Origin: Flavobacterium aeripolare | Lineage (GTDB): Bacteria > Bacteroidota > Bacteroidia > Flavobacteriales > Flavobacteriaceae | DNA: 64,000 nt | Direction: 5' to 3' | Assembly: GCF_013294025.1 (NCBI RefSeq) | Contig: NZ_JABSNL010000004.1 | Coordinates: 217,174 to 281,173 of the forward strand | Shown here: positions 27,562-36,384 of the stretch, in pieces | Numbering within the stretch: position 1 is the first letter of the stretch | How the letters are laid out: the number at the start of each line of letters is the position of its first letter | Translations under genes and position numbers: made by a program | The notes under the pieces: model-generated | The model's input: the letters and a program-made list of their open reading frames with translations, nothing else | Told to the model about the DNA's origin: nothing | Database searches by the model: none

Positions 27562-28656
27562 TTAAATCATTTCTGGCTTCATTCCCAGCTCTTTTAGATG
27601 CTTGAAATGAGCAACCACTGCAGAACGCATGGTCTTATATTCATAATAAGGAAGGTTGCATTCTTGTGCTGTCTCCTTTACAATTTTTGCTATTTTACCA
27701 TAATGAACATGACTGATATTAGGAAAAATATGGTGCTCTATTTGGTGATTTAATCCACCTGTATACCAGTTTACAATGGCGTTTCTAGGGGCGAAATTAG
27801 TTGTTGTGAACAATTGGTGAATTGCCCAAGTATTGTCCATTTCTCCTAATTCATTTGGTGAGGGATTTGTAGTTTCTTCAACAACATGTGCTAATTGAAA
27901 AACGACGCTCAAAATTAATCCAGCTGTATAATGCATGATGAAAAAACCAATAAGTACTTTCCACCAAGTAATCCCAATCACGATTGGTAATACAATCCAG
28001 ATAGAGACGTATATAATTTTTGTAATGATCAAAGTTGTCCAAAGAATCTTTGGGCTCTTAGCTTCTCCATAAGATAATTTTCTTTTTAGGTAACTTCTCA
28101 TCTGTTTAAAATCAGTAGTAATCGCCCAGTTGAAAGTCAATAACCCATATAAAAAAACCGAGTAATATTGTTGGAAACGGTGAAAGCTATGCCATTTTGC
28201 TTCTTTTGTAAAACGGATAATTCTACCCGCATCTAGATCTTCATCATGACCAGGAATATTAGTGTAGGTGTGGTGCAATACATTATGTTGTACTTGCCAG
28301 TTGTATACGTTTCCAGCAAGAACATAAATGGTTCCACCCATGAATTTGTTAACCCAACTTTTATTCGAATAAGACCCATGATTACCATCATGCATCACGT
28401 TCATTCCCACTCCAGCCATTCCTATTCCCATGACGATCGTTAGTAATAGATGCGCCCAGAAAGGCATGTCAAGTGTGAGTATTAAAAAGTAGGGTGCTAA
28501 AAATACAGCAAAGAGGATAATTGTTTTTAAGTACAATCTCCAGTTACCTGTTTTTTTAATATTATTTTCTTTGAAGTAGTTGTTAACCCGAGAGTTAAGA
28601 GTTCTAAAAAACTTCATTTTGTCTTGCTTAGCAAATGTAGGTGCCGATGTAATCAT
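27562..28656 (-). CDS. Integral-membrane fatty acid desaturase
   Basis: This 364-residue inner-membrane di-iron enzyme introduces a double bond into an acyl chain, either acyl-CoA or membrane lipid. The three histidine boxes are present: HDGNHGS (near 95), HNVLHHTYTN (near 130) and NHQIEHHIFP (near 300). Four membrane segments surround them, starting with IILFAVFLAPYFLILTL. The linker resembles front-end/linoleoyl-CoA-type desaturases. ATG at 28656 (MITSAPTFAKQDKMKF) is preferred; an upstream in-frame start adds 15 residues without support. It is divergent from rsmG. Confidence 0.9.
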   Translation of the reverse strand: MITSAPTFAKQDKMKFFRTLNSRVNNYFKENNIKKTGNWRLYLKTIILFAVFLAPYFLILTLDMPFWAHLLLTIVMGIGMAGVGMNVMHDGNHGSYSNKSWVNKFMGGTIYVLAGNVYNWQVQHNVLHHTYTNIPGHDEDLDAGRIIRFTKEAKWHSFHRFQQYYSVFLYGLLTFNWAITTDFKQMRSYLKRKLSYGEAKSPKILWTTLIITKIIYVSIWIVLPIVIGITWWKVLIGFFIMHYTAGLILSVVFQLAHVVEETTNPSPNELGEMDNTWAIHQLFTTTNFAPRNAIVNWYTGGLNHQIEHHIFPNISHVHYGKIAKIVKETAQECNLPYYEYKTMRSAVVAHFKHLKELGMKPEMI

Positions 28657-28765
28657 ATATAAATTGTAATAAGTCCCAAAGATAATTATTAAAATTTTCA
28701 ACTCTGCAAAATTGAGTTAAATATTTAAGAGTTAAAATCAGTACTTTTGTTAAAAAAATTGAACG

Positions 28766-29395
28766 ATGGACGAGATTATTAAGTATTTTCCCAATTTAAC
28801 CGAGCTACAAAAAGAGCAATTCGAAAAATTGGACTTTTTATACCACGATTGGAACGAAAAAATCAATGTGATTTCGAGAAAAGATATCGATGCTTTGTAC
28901 ACCAAGCACATTTTGCATTCATTAGGAATAGCCAAAGTGATGAAGTTCGAACCTGGAGCTTACGTATTAGACGTAGGAACTGGAGGTGGTTTTCCTGGAA
29001 TTCCTTTAGCGATTCTTTTCCCTGAAACACGTTTTTATTTGATTGATGTTATTGCCAAAAAAATTAAAGTGGTACAAGGTGTTGTTGATGCTTTAGAATT
29101 AAAAAATGTAAAAGCAGAGCAGTTGCGTGCCGAAAATGTAAAAGGTGATTTTGACTTTATCGTTAGCCGTGCCGTTACAAACATGCCAGATTTTGTTTCT
29201 TGGGTTAAAACAAAAATAAAAAAGCAACACAAACACGCGTTAAAAAACGGAATTTTATATTTAAAAGGTGGTGATTTAACCGAAGAGTTAGCTGCATTCC
29301 CTAAAGCAACAGAATACAATCTAGCTGACTTTTTTGAGGATGAATTCTTTGAAACTAAAAAAGTAGTGCATTTACCACTGAAGTTTGTAGTATAA
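28766..29395 (+). CDS. rsmG: 16S rRNA (guanine-527-N7)-methyltransferase RsmG
   Basis: This 209-residue cytoplasmic enzyme methylates G527 of 16S rRNA using S-adenosylmethionine. INVISRKDIDALYTKHILHSL and the SAM motif VLDVGTGGGFPGIPLAILFP are diagnostic. A later segment, FIVSRAVTNMPDFVSW, contains the conserved R-A-V. The candidate -7 element TACTTTTG (28742-28749) lies 16 bases before the ATG. It is monocistronic, with a terminator shared with the convergent pruA. Confidence 0.95.
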   Translation: MDEIIKYFPNLTELQKEQFEKLDFLYHDWNEKINVISRKDIDALYTKHILHSLGIAKVMKFEPGAYVLDVGTGGGFPGIPLAILFPETRFYLIDVIAKKIKVVQGVVDALELKNVKAEQLRAENVKGDFDFIVSRAVTNMPDFVSWVKTKIKKQHKHALKNGILYLKGGDLTEELAAFPKATEYNLADFFEDEFFETKKVVHLPLKFVV

Positions 29396-29438
29396 TGTTC
29401 GTACAGTCGTAAGACTGACGTTACGTAATGATATAAAG

Positions 29439-29476
29439 CAAAAAGCCGAATCTAAAATTATAGATTCGGCTTTTTT
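29439..29476. terminator. Bidirectional terminator between rsmG and pruA
   Basis: A perfect 14-base stem, AAAAGCCGAATCTA with TAGATTCGGCTTTT, has T runs on both sides. Confidence 0.92.
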
Positions 29477-29538
29477 ATGTTTTCTTAAGTGGTAAAGCTT
29501 AGTAGCTTAGTCACTCAGAGACTTTGCAACTTAGAATA

Positions 29539-31167
29539 TTATTCTCCCAAAAATGGGTATCTGTAATCTACTGGAGTTACAAATGTTTCTTTGATAGTTC
29601 TAGGAGAAGCCCAACGCAATAAGTTCAATGGAGAACCTGCTTTGTCGTTTGTTCCTGAAGCTCTTGCTCCACCAAATGGTTGTTGTCCTACAACTGCACC
29701 TGTTGGTTTATCGTTGATGTAGAAGTTACCTGCAGCGTTTTGTAATTTTACAGTCGCTACTTCAATTGCATAACGATCTGTGCTGAAAACAGCTCCTGTT
29801 AATGCGTACTCAGAAGTTGAATCTACTAATTCTAAAGTTTCTTCCCATTTTGCATCTTCATATACGAAAATAGTCATCACAGGTCCGAATAATTCGGTTT
29901 CCATTGTTGAATAGTGAGGGTTTGTAGTTACGATAACTGTAGGCTCAATAAAGTACCCAACTGATTTGTCGTAGTTTCCTCCAACGATGATTTCAGCGTC
30001 AGTATCTTTTTTAGCTTGGTCAATAAAACTAGCTAGTTTGTCAAATGAACCTTCATGAATAACTGCAGTAACAAAATTACTAAAGTCTTCTGGAGAACCC
30101 ATTTTCATTGATTTAACATCTGTGATGATTTGCTCTTTTACAGCTGGCCACATACTTTGTGGTACGTAAGCTCTTGAAGCTGCTGAACATTTTTGACCTT
30201 GAAATTCAAATGCACCACGTACAATTCCTGTAGAAACTTGTTTAGGGTTAGCGCTAGAGTGAGCGATGATAAAATCTTTTCCTCCAGTTTCTCCTACAAT
30301 TCTTGGGTATGTTTTATAGTGGTGAATGTTTGTTCCTATTTTTGCCCAGATATCTTTAAATACGTGAGTCGAACCTGTAAAGTGTAGTCCTGCAAAGTCA
30401 CGGCTTGCAAGAACGGTGTCAGTCACCATTAAAGCATCTCCAAAAACTACGTTGATAACGCCATCAGGAACTCCAGCTTCTTTGAAAACTTCGATAATAA
30501 TTTGAGCCGAAAATACTTGGCTATCACTTGGTTTCCATACCACAACGTTACCCATCATTGCAGCACTCGCTGGAAGATTAGCAGCAATTGCTGTAAAGTT
30601 AAAAGGTGTAATCGCATATACAAATCCTTCAAGAGGACGGTATTCTAGACGGTTCCACATATCAGATGTAGAAGAAGGTTGGTCTCCATATATTTGCGTC
30701 ATGAACTCTACGTTAAAACGTAAAAAGTCAATTAACTCACAAGAAGCATCAATTTCTGCTTGGTGGATATTTTTTGATTGCGCGATCATTGTCGCTGCAT
30801 TGATTCTTGCTCTGTATGGTCCTGCGATTAGTTCAGCTGCTTTCAAGAAGATAGCTGCTCTTTGTTCCCATGCCATGTTTGCCCATGCTGTTCTAGATTC
30901 TAATGCGTTTGCAATAGCTTTTTCAACATGCGATTTCTCAGAAAGGTGGTACGTTCCTACAACATGCTTGTGGTCGTGAGGAGCCGTCATGTTTTTTGTG
31001 TTTCCAGTTCTAATTTCTTCACTTCCGATGTATAACGGAACGTCAATTGTAGAATTCCACATTTTAGTGTAAGCTGCTTGTACAGCTGCTCTTTCAGGTG
31101 AATTTGGCGCGTACCCTTTTACTGGTTCATTTACCGCTTTTGGTACGTTAAAAAATCCTTTTAGCAT
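29539..31167 (-). CDS. pruA: L-glutamate gamma-semialdehyde dehydrogenase
   Basis: This 542-residue NAD-dependent dehydrogenase oxidises delta-1-pyrroline-5-carboxylate, the second step of proline breakdown to glutamate. AITPFNFTAIAANLPASAAMMGN, VWKPSDSQVFSA and HFTGSTHVF build the cofactor site. IVGETGGKDF gives the catalytic Glu and FQGQKCSAASRAYVP the catalytic Cys. PTGAVVGQQPFGGARASGTNDKAG is the PruA C-terminal signature. The length fits the stand-alone (not PutA-fused) enzyme. It is followed by the shared terminator. Confidence 0.95.
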   Translation of the reverse strand: MLKGFFNVPKAVNEPVKGYAPNSPERAAVQAAYTKMWNSTIDVPLYIGSEEIRTGNTKNMTAPHDHKHVVGTYHLSEKSHVEKAIANALESRTAWANMAWEQRAAIFLKAAELIAGPYRARINAATMIAQSKNIHQAEIDASCELIDFLRFNVEFMTQIYGDQPSSTSDMWNRLEYRPLEGFVYAITPFNFTAIAANLPASAAMMGNVVVWKPSDSQVFSAQIIIEVFKEAGVPDGVINVVFGDALMVTDTVLASRDFAGLHFTGSTHVFKDIWAKIGTNIHHYKTYPRIVGETGGKDFIIAHSSANPKQVSTGIVRGAFEFQGQKCSAASRAYVPQSMWPAVKEQIITDVKSMKMGSPEDFSNFVTAVIHEGSFDKLASFIDQAKKDTDAEIIVGGNYDKSVGYFIEPTVIVTTNPHYSTMETELFGPVMTIFVYEDAKWEETLELVDSTSEYALTGAVFSTDRYAIEVATVKLQNAAGNFYINDKPTGAVVGQQPFGGARASGTNDKAGSPLNLLRWASPRTIKETFVTPVDYRYPFLGE

Positions 31168-31341
31168 GATATTTTGATTTGTTCATCTGCAAAAAAAAAG
31201 CAGACAAGGTTAGACATTCCTATTAGTAATAATTTAAGCAGAAATTTGCGAAAAAATTATTGCATAACAAAAGTACGAAGGATAATTCAAAAAAGAGATA
31301 AATACGCCCTAAGAAAGTAAAAAATGTTGAATCAAAAAGTT

Positions 31342-31728
31342 TTAATTCAAAGCAAAAGGAGCTGATAATCTAAAGCTTGGTATTAAAACTTTAAAGGTCT
31401 TTGCAGTGGTGAAGTTGATCATATTAAAATAACCTTTCATCGCCCCATAAGGAGAGGCAAGTAAACAGCCAGAACTATACGTGTGTAATTCCCCTGGTTT
31501 TAAAACAGGTTTTTTTCCAATGACTCCTTCGCCATCGACTATTTCAATATCATTTAATGCATCGTGAATTTCCCAGTGACGCGATGTCAACTGCACCGAA
31601 TCTTTACTCGTATTTTCAATTGTTATCTCATAACTAAAAGCAAAGTGAATCTTATAGTCCTTGAGGTACGTTCCCTCAAAACTAGTAAGTACCGATATCT
31701 TTATGCCTCTTGTTATTTGAGAAACCAT
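31342..31728 (-). CDS. apaG: ApaG-family protein
   Basis: This 128-residue single fibronectin-like domain is typical of ApaG, which was linked to Co2+/Mg2+ homeostasis in enterobacteria, although the biochemical role is unclear. Visible motifs are FAFSYEITIENTSKDSVQLTSRHWEIHDA and VDGEGVIGKKPVLKPGELHTYSSGC, and MKGYFNMI near the end. The CAAAAATA element at 31761-31768 is a candidate -7 (TATTTTTG) on its strand. It appears monocistronic. Confidence 0.93.
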   Translation of the reverse strand: MVSQITRGIKISVLTSFEGTYLKDYKIHFAFSYEITIENTSKDSVQLTSRHWEIHDALNDIEIVDGEGVIGKKPVLKPGELHTYSSGCLLASPYGAMKGYFNMINFTTAKTFKVLIPSFRLSAPFALN

Positions 31729-31807
31729 GTAATTTGAGCTATTTGTGTGCGTTAGAATAACAAAAATACGAAATTTTGCTACTGCTTAATTGATTTTAAC
31801 TAATATT

Positions 31808-33058
31808 TTAATTGACAACATTTATCGAGTTTAAGTCGGCCTTGCCTACAACTCGATCGTATCTGCCGGTGTTTTCTTTGTAGTAAACAAGTACAGTATA
31901 ATTATTTTCTGTTTGATAAAAATTCCCGTCGATTGCATTTTCGTAATCTATCTTTCCTTTTATATCGGCTACAGTGTATTCATAATTGGTAAATCCTTGC
32001 TTGATTAAAAGGGCTTTTTCATATATTCCTTTTTTCTCGTTGTATTCCATCTTGTTCTCTTCAGATAAAGCATAATTGTTGAACATTCCAGTGATGTAAA
32101 TGTCTTTATCTAATCTAAAAGAAGGCGCTGAAAGGGTAAAGTATACCCAGGCGTAATCTGCTTCAACAGTATTGTCGCTGCCATTGATATTGTTTACGAG
32201 AAAATTCCCATTCACATCTTGCGTGAAGGAGTAGGGGAACGAAGCTCTAGCGTTATGTGTAAAAAGATGGCTTCCATATATAGCAGTATTGGCATCAATT
32301 ATAGCGACATTGTTTCCAGAGGCTCTAATGTCTTTATTTTCGAAAAATAAAAATTCATTACCCGCCCAAAACTGCGTTTCTGAATCGTATTTGTAAACCA
32401 GTTCGTTACCCAAAGTATATTGGGGAGCAATGTTTTTTATTGCGGTATCAAACTTCCCGTTTTGAAGCAACATTACTTTTACGTTTTTTAAAGGATTCTG
32501 AAAAGTTAACGCAGTGGAATTTATAGAAAAATCTAAATTGTGTTTATAGGGTAGGTTAGCAGTTGTTCTCGCTCTTTTTATCTGCATTGGGATTTTTACT
32601 TCTTCTTCATAGAGAATAAATTTTCGAGAAAAAACAGGCTCTTTAGCATCATTCAGCACGGTGATAATGTAATTGCCGCTCAATTTTAAGCCCAGTGTAT
32701 TTTGATTAGGTAGTGATAAGGTGTAATGGGAATACAGCTGCAATGTGTTGAATGAATTGCTGTATGTTTGTATGCGTTGGTTGTCAAAACCTTCTAGGTA
32801 TTCGGCTTTAGGTATTTGTGTGGGTTGCCAGTTGTAGTCGCAATGTGTAATCTCATAATAATAGTCGGCCTCGTTGCCAAAAAGGTCGTCAAATTGCAGT
32901 TGAAAGTTGCTGCCTAATACAAAAATAGGTACCGCATTTACATTATTTTGTGTAAAAGATACCGTTTTGATATTTACTGGAGTGGTCGAAGTTTCTTGCA
33001 CTTGCGCAAAGCAAAATTGAACGAAACAAATCAATATAAAAGGGATGCTTTTTTTCAT
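31808..33058 (-). CDS. Type IX secretion system plug protein (DUF5103)
   Basis: This 416-residue protein has a signal peptide (MKKSIPFILICFVQFCFAQ) and the DUF5103/T9SS_plug domain. Its hallmarks are FQLQFDDLFGNEADYYYEITHCDYNWQPTQI, EYLEGFDNQRI, YSHYTLSLPN and the later FRLDKDIYITGMFNNY and KQGFTNYEYTV. In F. johnsoniae a member of this family seals the periplasmic end of the SprA translocon. That suggests this organism exports proteins by the type IX route. It is monocistronic. Confidence 0.88.
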   Translation of the reverse strand: MKKSIPFILICFVQFCFAQVQETSTTPVNIKTVSFTQNNVNAVPIFVLGSNFQLQFDDLFGNEADYYYEITHCDYNWQPTQIPKAEYLEGFDNQRIQTYSNSFNTLQLYSHYTLSLPNQNTLGLKLSGNYIITVLNDAKEPVFSRKFILYEEEVKIPMQIKRARTTANLPYKHNLDFSINSTALTFQNPLKNVKVMLLQNGKFDTAIKNIAPQYTLGNELVYKYDSETQFWAGNEFLFFENKDIRASGNNVAIIDANTAIYGSHLFTHNARASFPYSFTQDVNGNFLVNNINGSDNTVEADYAWVYFTLSAPSFRLDKDIYITGMFNNYALSEENKMEYNEKKGIYEKALLIKQGFTNYEYTVADIKGKIDYENAIDGNFYQTENNYTVLVYYKENTGRYDRVVGKADLNSINVVN

Positions 33059-33197
33059 GTGATGCGATGGCTTTTAAAGGGCTAAAGATACTAATTTACA
33101 CTATTTTTATTCGAATAAACCTCTTCTATACTATTTATAGCAAATCTTGAGCCATTATTTTCATATTGTCAAAAGATAGCAGTAGTAATAAATAAAG

Positions 33198-33234
33198 AAG
33201 CCTCTATAAGTTGTAAACTTCTAGAGGCTTTTTA
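33198..33234 (-). terminator. Terminator of the methyltransferase gene
   Basis: AAGCCTCTA pairs with TAGAGGCTT, with an inner AAGTT/AACTT pair and a T run on the minus strand, about 20 bases after the stop. Confidence 0.8.
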
Positions 33235-33252
33235 TATTGTAATTTAATGTGC

Positions 33253-34017
33253 TTATTTGAAACAAACAGGGATAATTTCCCCTTTAGCTAAGCAATATTT
33301 TTCAACTAGTTCGGGTGCTATTTTACTAGTATAGTCCTCTTCAATAACTGTAAAACCTATGCTTCTTAACTTGTCAAAATAATCACGACCATAAATACGC
33401 ACGTGATCGTATTGTCCAAATATTTCAGCACGTTTTTTCTGGTCTGTTATGGTATCATCGGCGTAGGTAACAGCACGATTTAAATCTTGCGGAATTTGTA
33501 AAATTGCCATACCGCCGGGTTTCAATACTCGGTACAATTCCTGCATTGCCTTAGTGTCGTCTGGAATATGTTCTAACACGTGATTACACAAGATTACATC
33601 GTATTGATTGTCTTCAAAGGGCAAATCACAAATATCTGCTTTTACGTCAGCAAGTGGCGAAAATAAATCGGTAGTAGTATAATCGAGATTTTTTTGATTT
33701 CGAAACAACTTATAAAATGCCTGCTCAGGAGCAAAATGCAATACTTTTTTTGGTGCTGTAAAAAAATCGGTTTTATCGTTTAAATACAACCATAGTAAGC
33801 GGTGTCTTTCAAGTGAAAGCGTACTAGGTGATAATACGTTATTGCGCTGCGTTTCGTACCCGTACGGCAACATCGACTTGAAACTTTTACCATCAATAGG
33901 ATCAGTAAATTTATCGCCTTTTAAAGTGAAAGCAATAATAGGACGCGCCACATAACTCAAACGAATAAGTAGGGGGCGAGGAATGGTATTAAGTACTAGT
34001 TTAAACACGGATTTCAT
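33253..34017 (-). CDS. Class I SAM-dependent methyltransferase
   Basis: This 254-residue protein has a Methyltransf_11 core. Motif I is VLHFAPEQAFYK (the usual acidic-glycine E/DxGxGxG is atypical here), followed by ADICDLPFEDNQYDVILCNHVLEHIPDD and LYRVLKPGGMAILQIPQ. The N-terminal segment (MKSVFKLVLNTIPRPLLIRLSYVARPII) is basic and hydrophobic and may associate with the membrane. The substrate is unknown. ATG at 34017 was selected; an earlier in-frame ATG adds 13 residues. It is possibly co-transcribed with map, which lies 117 bases upstream. Confidence 0.82.
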   Translation of the reverse strand: MKSVFKLVLNTIPRPLLIRLSYVARPIIAFTLKGDKFTDPIDGKSFKSMLPYGYETQRNNVLSPSTLSLERHRLLWLYLNDKTDFFTAPKKVLHFAPEQAFYKLFRNQKNLDYTTTDLFSPLADVKADICDLPFEDNQYDVILCNHVLEHIPDDTKAMQELYRVLKPGGMAILQIPQDLNRAVTYADDTITDQKKRAEIFGQYDHVRIYGRDYFDKLRSIGFTVIEEDYTSKIAPELVEKYCLAKGEIIPVCFK

Positions 34018-34133
34018 TGGATTGTATTTTGATACGAATTTCACGAATAAGCACAAATTATATGCACAGTATGAATTTCACTAATTTGAGTTTATGATAG
34101 CATTCGTTTAATAGAAAATTGCACTGCGCAATT

Positions 34134-34952
34134 CTAAAGAACTAGTGGAATTTTTCTAAATTCATCTTCCTCATTGCTGACAATTCCTAGTGCTTGATAC
34201 ACATAAGCAAATGTTGATAGCAGTTCTGGTTTTCCATCGATTAAAGCTACATCGTGCTCAAAATGCGCGCTTGGTTTATTATCTGCAGTAGTAATAGTCC
34301 AGCCGTCTTTGTGCTGTTTTATGTTGCGAGTTCCTTGATTAATCATTGGCTCGATTGCAACAACCATTCCTTCTACAAATAATTTTCCGCGACCGCGTTT
34401 TCCGTAATTTGGCATTTCAGGATCTTCGTGCATTTTTTGCCCTAAACCATGTCCTACTAATTCACGTACAACACCATAACCTTGTGCCTCAGTATATTTT
34501 TGAATAGCGTTACCCACATCTTCTACGCGGTTTCCTGCTTTGAATTCACGAATACCTACATACAAAGATTCCTTAGTAACTTGTAATAATTTTTTAGTTT
34601 CTGGCGCTACTTCTCCTATCTCAAATGAGTAAGCGTGATCACCGTGATATCCGTTTTTAAACGCACCGCAATCTACAGAAATCACATCACCGCTTTGTAA
34701 AGGAGTATTGTTAGGAATTCCGTGCACTACTTGTGAGTTCGGACTCATACATAATGAGTTTGGGAAACCATATAATCCTAAAAAGCTAGGTACCGCGCCA
34801 TGATCGCGAATGAATTCCTCTGCTAATTTATCTAAATGTAATGTAGTTACTCCTTCTTTTATTTCAGAAGCAATCATTCCTAATGTTTTGGATACAATCA
34901 AAGCACTTTCACGCATTAATTCTATTTCTTCACGGGATTTTACTATAATCAT
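34134..34952 (-). CDS. map: Type I methionine aminopeptidase
   Basis: This 272-residue cytoplasmic metalloenzyme removes the initiator methionine. The five metal ligands are visible: Asp in SVDCGAFKNGYHGD (two Asp), His in GHGLGQKMHEDPE, Glu in VVAIEPMI and Glu in HFEHDVAL. The substrate His is in LCMSPNSQVVHGIP. The candidate -7 element TACTTTTG is on its strand at 34980-34973. It lies next to the export operon but is probably transcribed separately. Confidence 0.95.
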   Translation of the reverse strand: MIIVKSREEIELMRESALIVSKTLGMIASEIKEGVTTLHLDKLAEEFIRDHGAVPSFLGLYGFPNSLCMSPNSQVVHGIPNNTPLQSGDVISVDCGAFKNGYHGDHAYSFEIGEVAPETKKLLQVTKESLYVGIREFKAGNRVEDVGNAIQKYTEAQGYGVVRELVGHGLGQKMHEDPEMPNYGKRGRGKLFVEGMVVAIEPMINQGTRNIKQHKDGWTITTADNKPSAHFEHDVALIDGKPELLSTFAYVYQALGIVSNEEDEFRKIPLVL

Positions 34953-34995
34953 ATTTTCTAATTTTCAGTTTGCAAAAGTACGATTTTAAAATTAT

Positions 34996-36384
34996 CTAAT
35001 TAGGATTGGCTAAGATTTTAAAAAGACTTGCATTCGAAATGAAATAATTGTTTTCTAAATCAATTGCGGCGAGCTGAGCACTAATCAAACTATTCTCTCT
35101 GCTATTGATTAAAAACAGCGAGCTTTCGCCAAAAGAAAACAAACGCTCCTCAGACTGTAGCATAATTTTATAGTCGCTAGCTAAGGTTTTAACGATTTTA
35201 TTTTGTTTAGATAAACTCTCAATTTCAAATTTTTGAGCATTGATTTTATTCGAAAGTTGGAGCTGCTCTAAATTCAAAGCAAACTCACTTTCCTGTATTT
35301 TATATTGTGCTAGTTTTAAACTTCCGCGTTCTTTTCTAAGAAACAATGGGAAGTAAAAATTCACGCTGAGTTTGTAGTTCTCAAATTCGTAATCATCAAT
35401 ATAACTAGGCTCTGAAATATAGGAATATCCCACATCAATCTTTGGTAGCAACATATTAGCTTTTAGTTTTTTGTCTACTGTCAACATGTCGATTTTGTTC
35501 TTGAGCGCATTAATTTTAGGATGTGCATCCAGTGAAAAATCTCCTTGAGTTAGGTCGTTAGTGCGCAAAGTTTCTTGAATAGTAAGCTCTAGATTTTTCT
35601 CAGGAACCATGGTATCAACAAGTTCAAACGGAATGCTGTTGTCTAGCCATAAGAAAGTAGCGAGCGACAATTGCGCTTTTCGCAGTTTTAGTCGGGCATT
35701 TTCAAGACTCAATTCCCTGCTTTTTAAACTTATTCCTGCTTCTATACTGTCAATTGCACGTTTGTCCCCTTGTTTAATCAAAGACTTAATGCCTTCAAAA
35801 CGAATGATTGCATTTTTATTATATGTCTCATAAAGCTTTACCTCGTTGAATGTTTTTCTCCAAGAGAAATAAGCCACAGAGGCATCATAGAGTACTTCAA
35901 TTGCCTGCAGTTTTTGCTCTGCTTGTGACAACTGTAGTTGGATTTTTGCCTTACGTACATCGGCCATACGTTGATTAATCAATAAGCCTTGAGCTAATGG
36001 AACGGTGATTCCTAGAGCGGCTAGTCCTTTGTTAGGTACAGTATTTTCTGGATTCAAATAAATTCCGTCGTTGTTCTCAAAACCCGCTTTGATTTCGATT
36101 CCGTACCATGTAGGTATTTTAAAGCTGCTGTTTAGTATCGAATAGTATTCTTTGTCTTTGAATTGTTTTTCTTTAAAATCCACCTCGATTTTTGGATCAA
36201 AACCACCTCTTGCTTGCATTAAGTTTGCTTGTGCCTTATCGATTTCTAAGTTAGCGCTTTTCACCAGTGGATGGTATTTCTTTACGTAGCCTAAAAACTC
36301 ATTATAACTAAATTCGTTTGTAGGGAGCTCTTGACTGTACATGATGTTTCCAACAAGGATAAAAAGGAGCAATAGCTGTTTCAT
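34996..36384 (-). CDS. TolC-family outer-membrane efflux channel
   Basis: This 462-residue protein has a signal peptide (MKQLLLLFILVGNIMYSQ) and two coiled helical repeats typical of the outer-membrane efflux family. Examples are YVKKYHPLVKSANLEIDKAQANLMQARGGFDPKI and, in the second repeat, HPKINALKNKIDMLTVDKKLKANMLLPKIDVGY. It would form the exit duct of a tripartite exporter with the two upstream genes. Its ATG overlaps the stop of the membrane-fusion gene (TAATG), giving translational coupling. Confidence 0.9.
   Translation of the reverse strand: MKQLLLLFILVGNIMYSQELPTNEFSYNEFLGYVKKYHPLVKSANLEIDKAQANLMQARGGFDPKIEVDFKEKQFKDKEYYSILNSSFKIPTWYGIEIKAGFENNDGIYLNPENTVPNKGLAALGITVPLAQGLLINQRMADVRKAKIQLQLSQAEQKLQAIEVLYDASVAYFSWRKTFNEVKLYETYNKNAIIRFEGIKSLIKQGDKRAIDSIEAGISLKSRELSLENARLKLRKAQLSLATFLWLDNSIPFELVDTMVPEKNLELTIQETLRTNDLTQGDFSLDAHPKINALKNKIDMLTVDKKLKANMLLPKIDVGYSYISEPSYIDDYEFENYKLSVNFYFPLFLRKERGSLKLAQYKIQESEFALNLEQLQLSNKINAQKFEIESLSKQNKIVKTLASDYKIMLQSEERLFSFGESSLFLINSRENSLISAQLAAIDLENNYFISNASLFKILANPN

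Noticed and set aside
33253..34056. Longer methyltransferase start at 34056
   Set aside because: The extra 13 residues have no family support; ATG at 34017 begins the conserved part.
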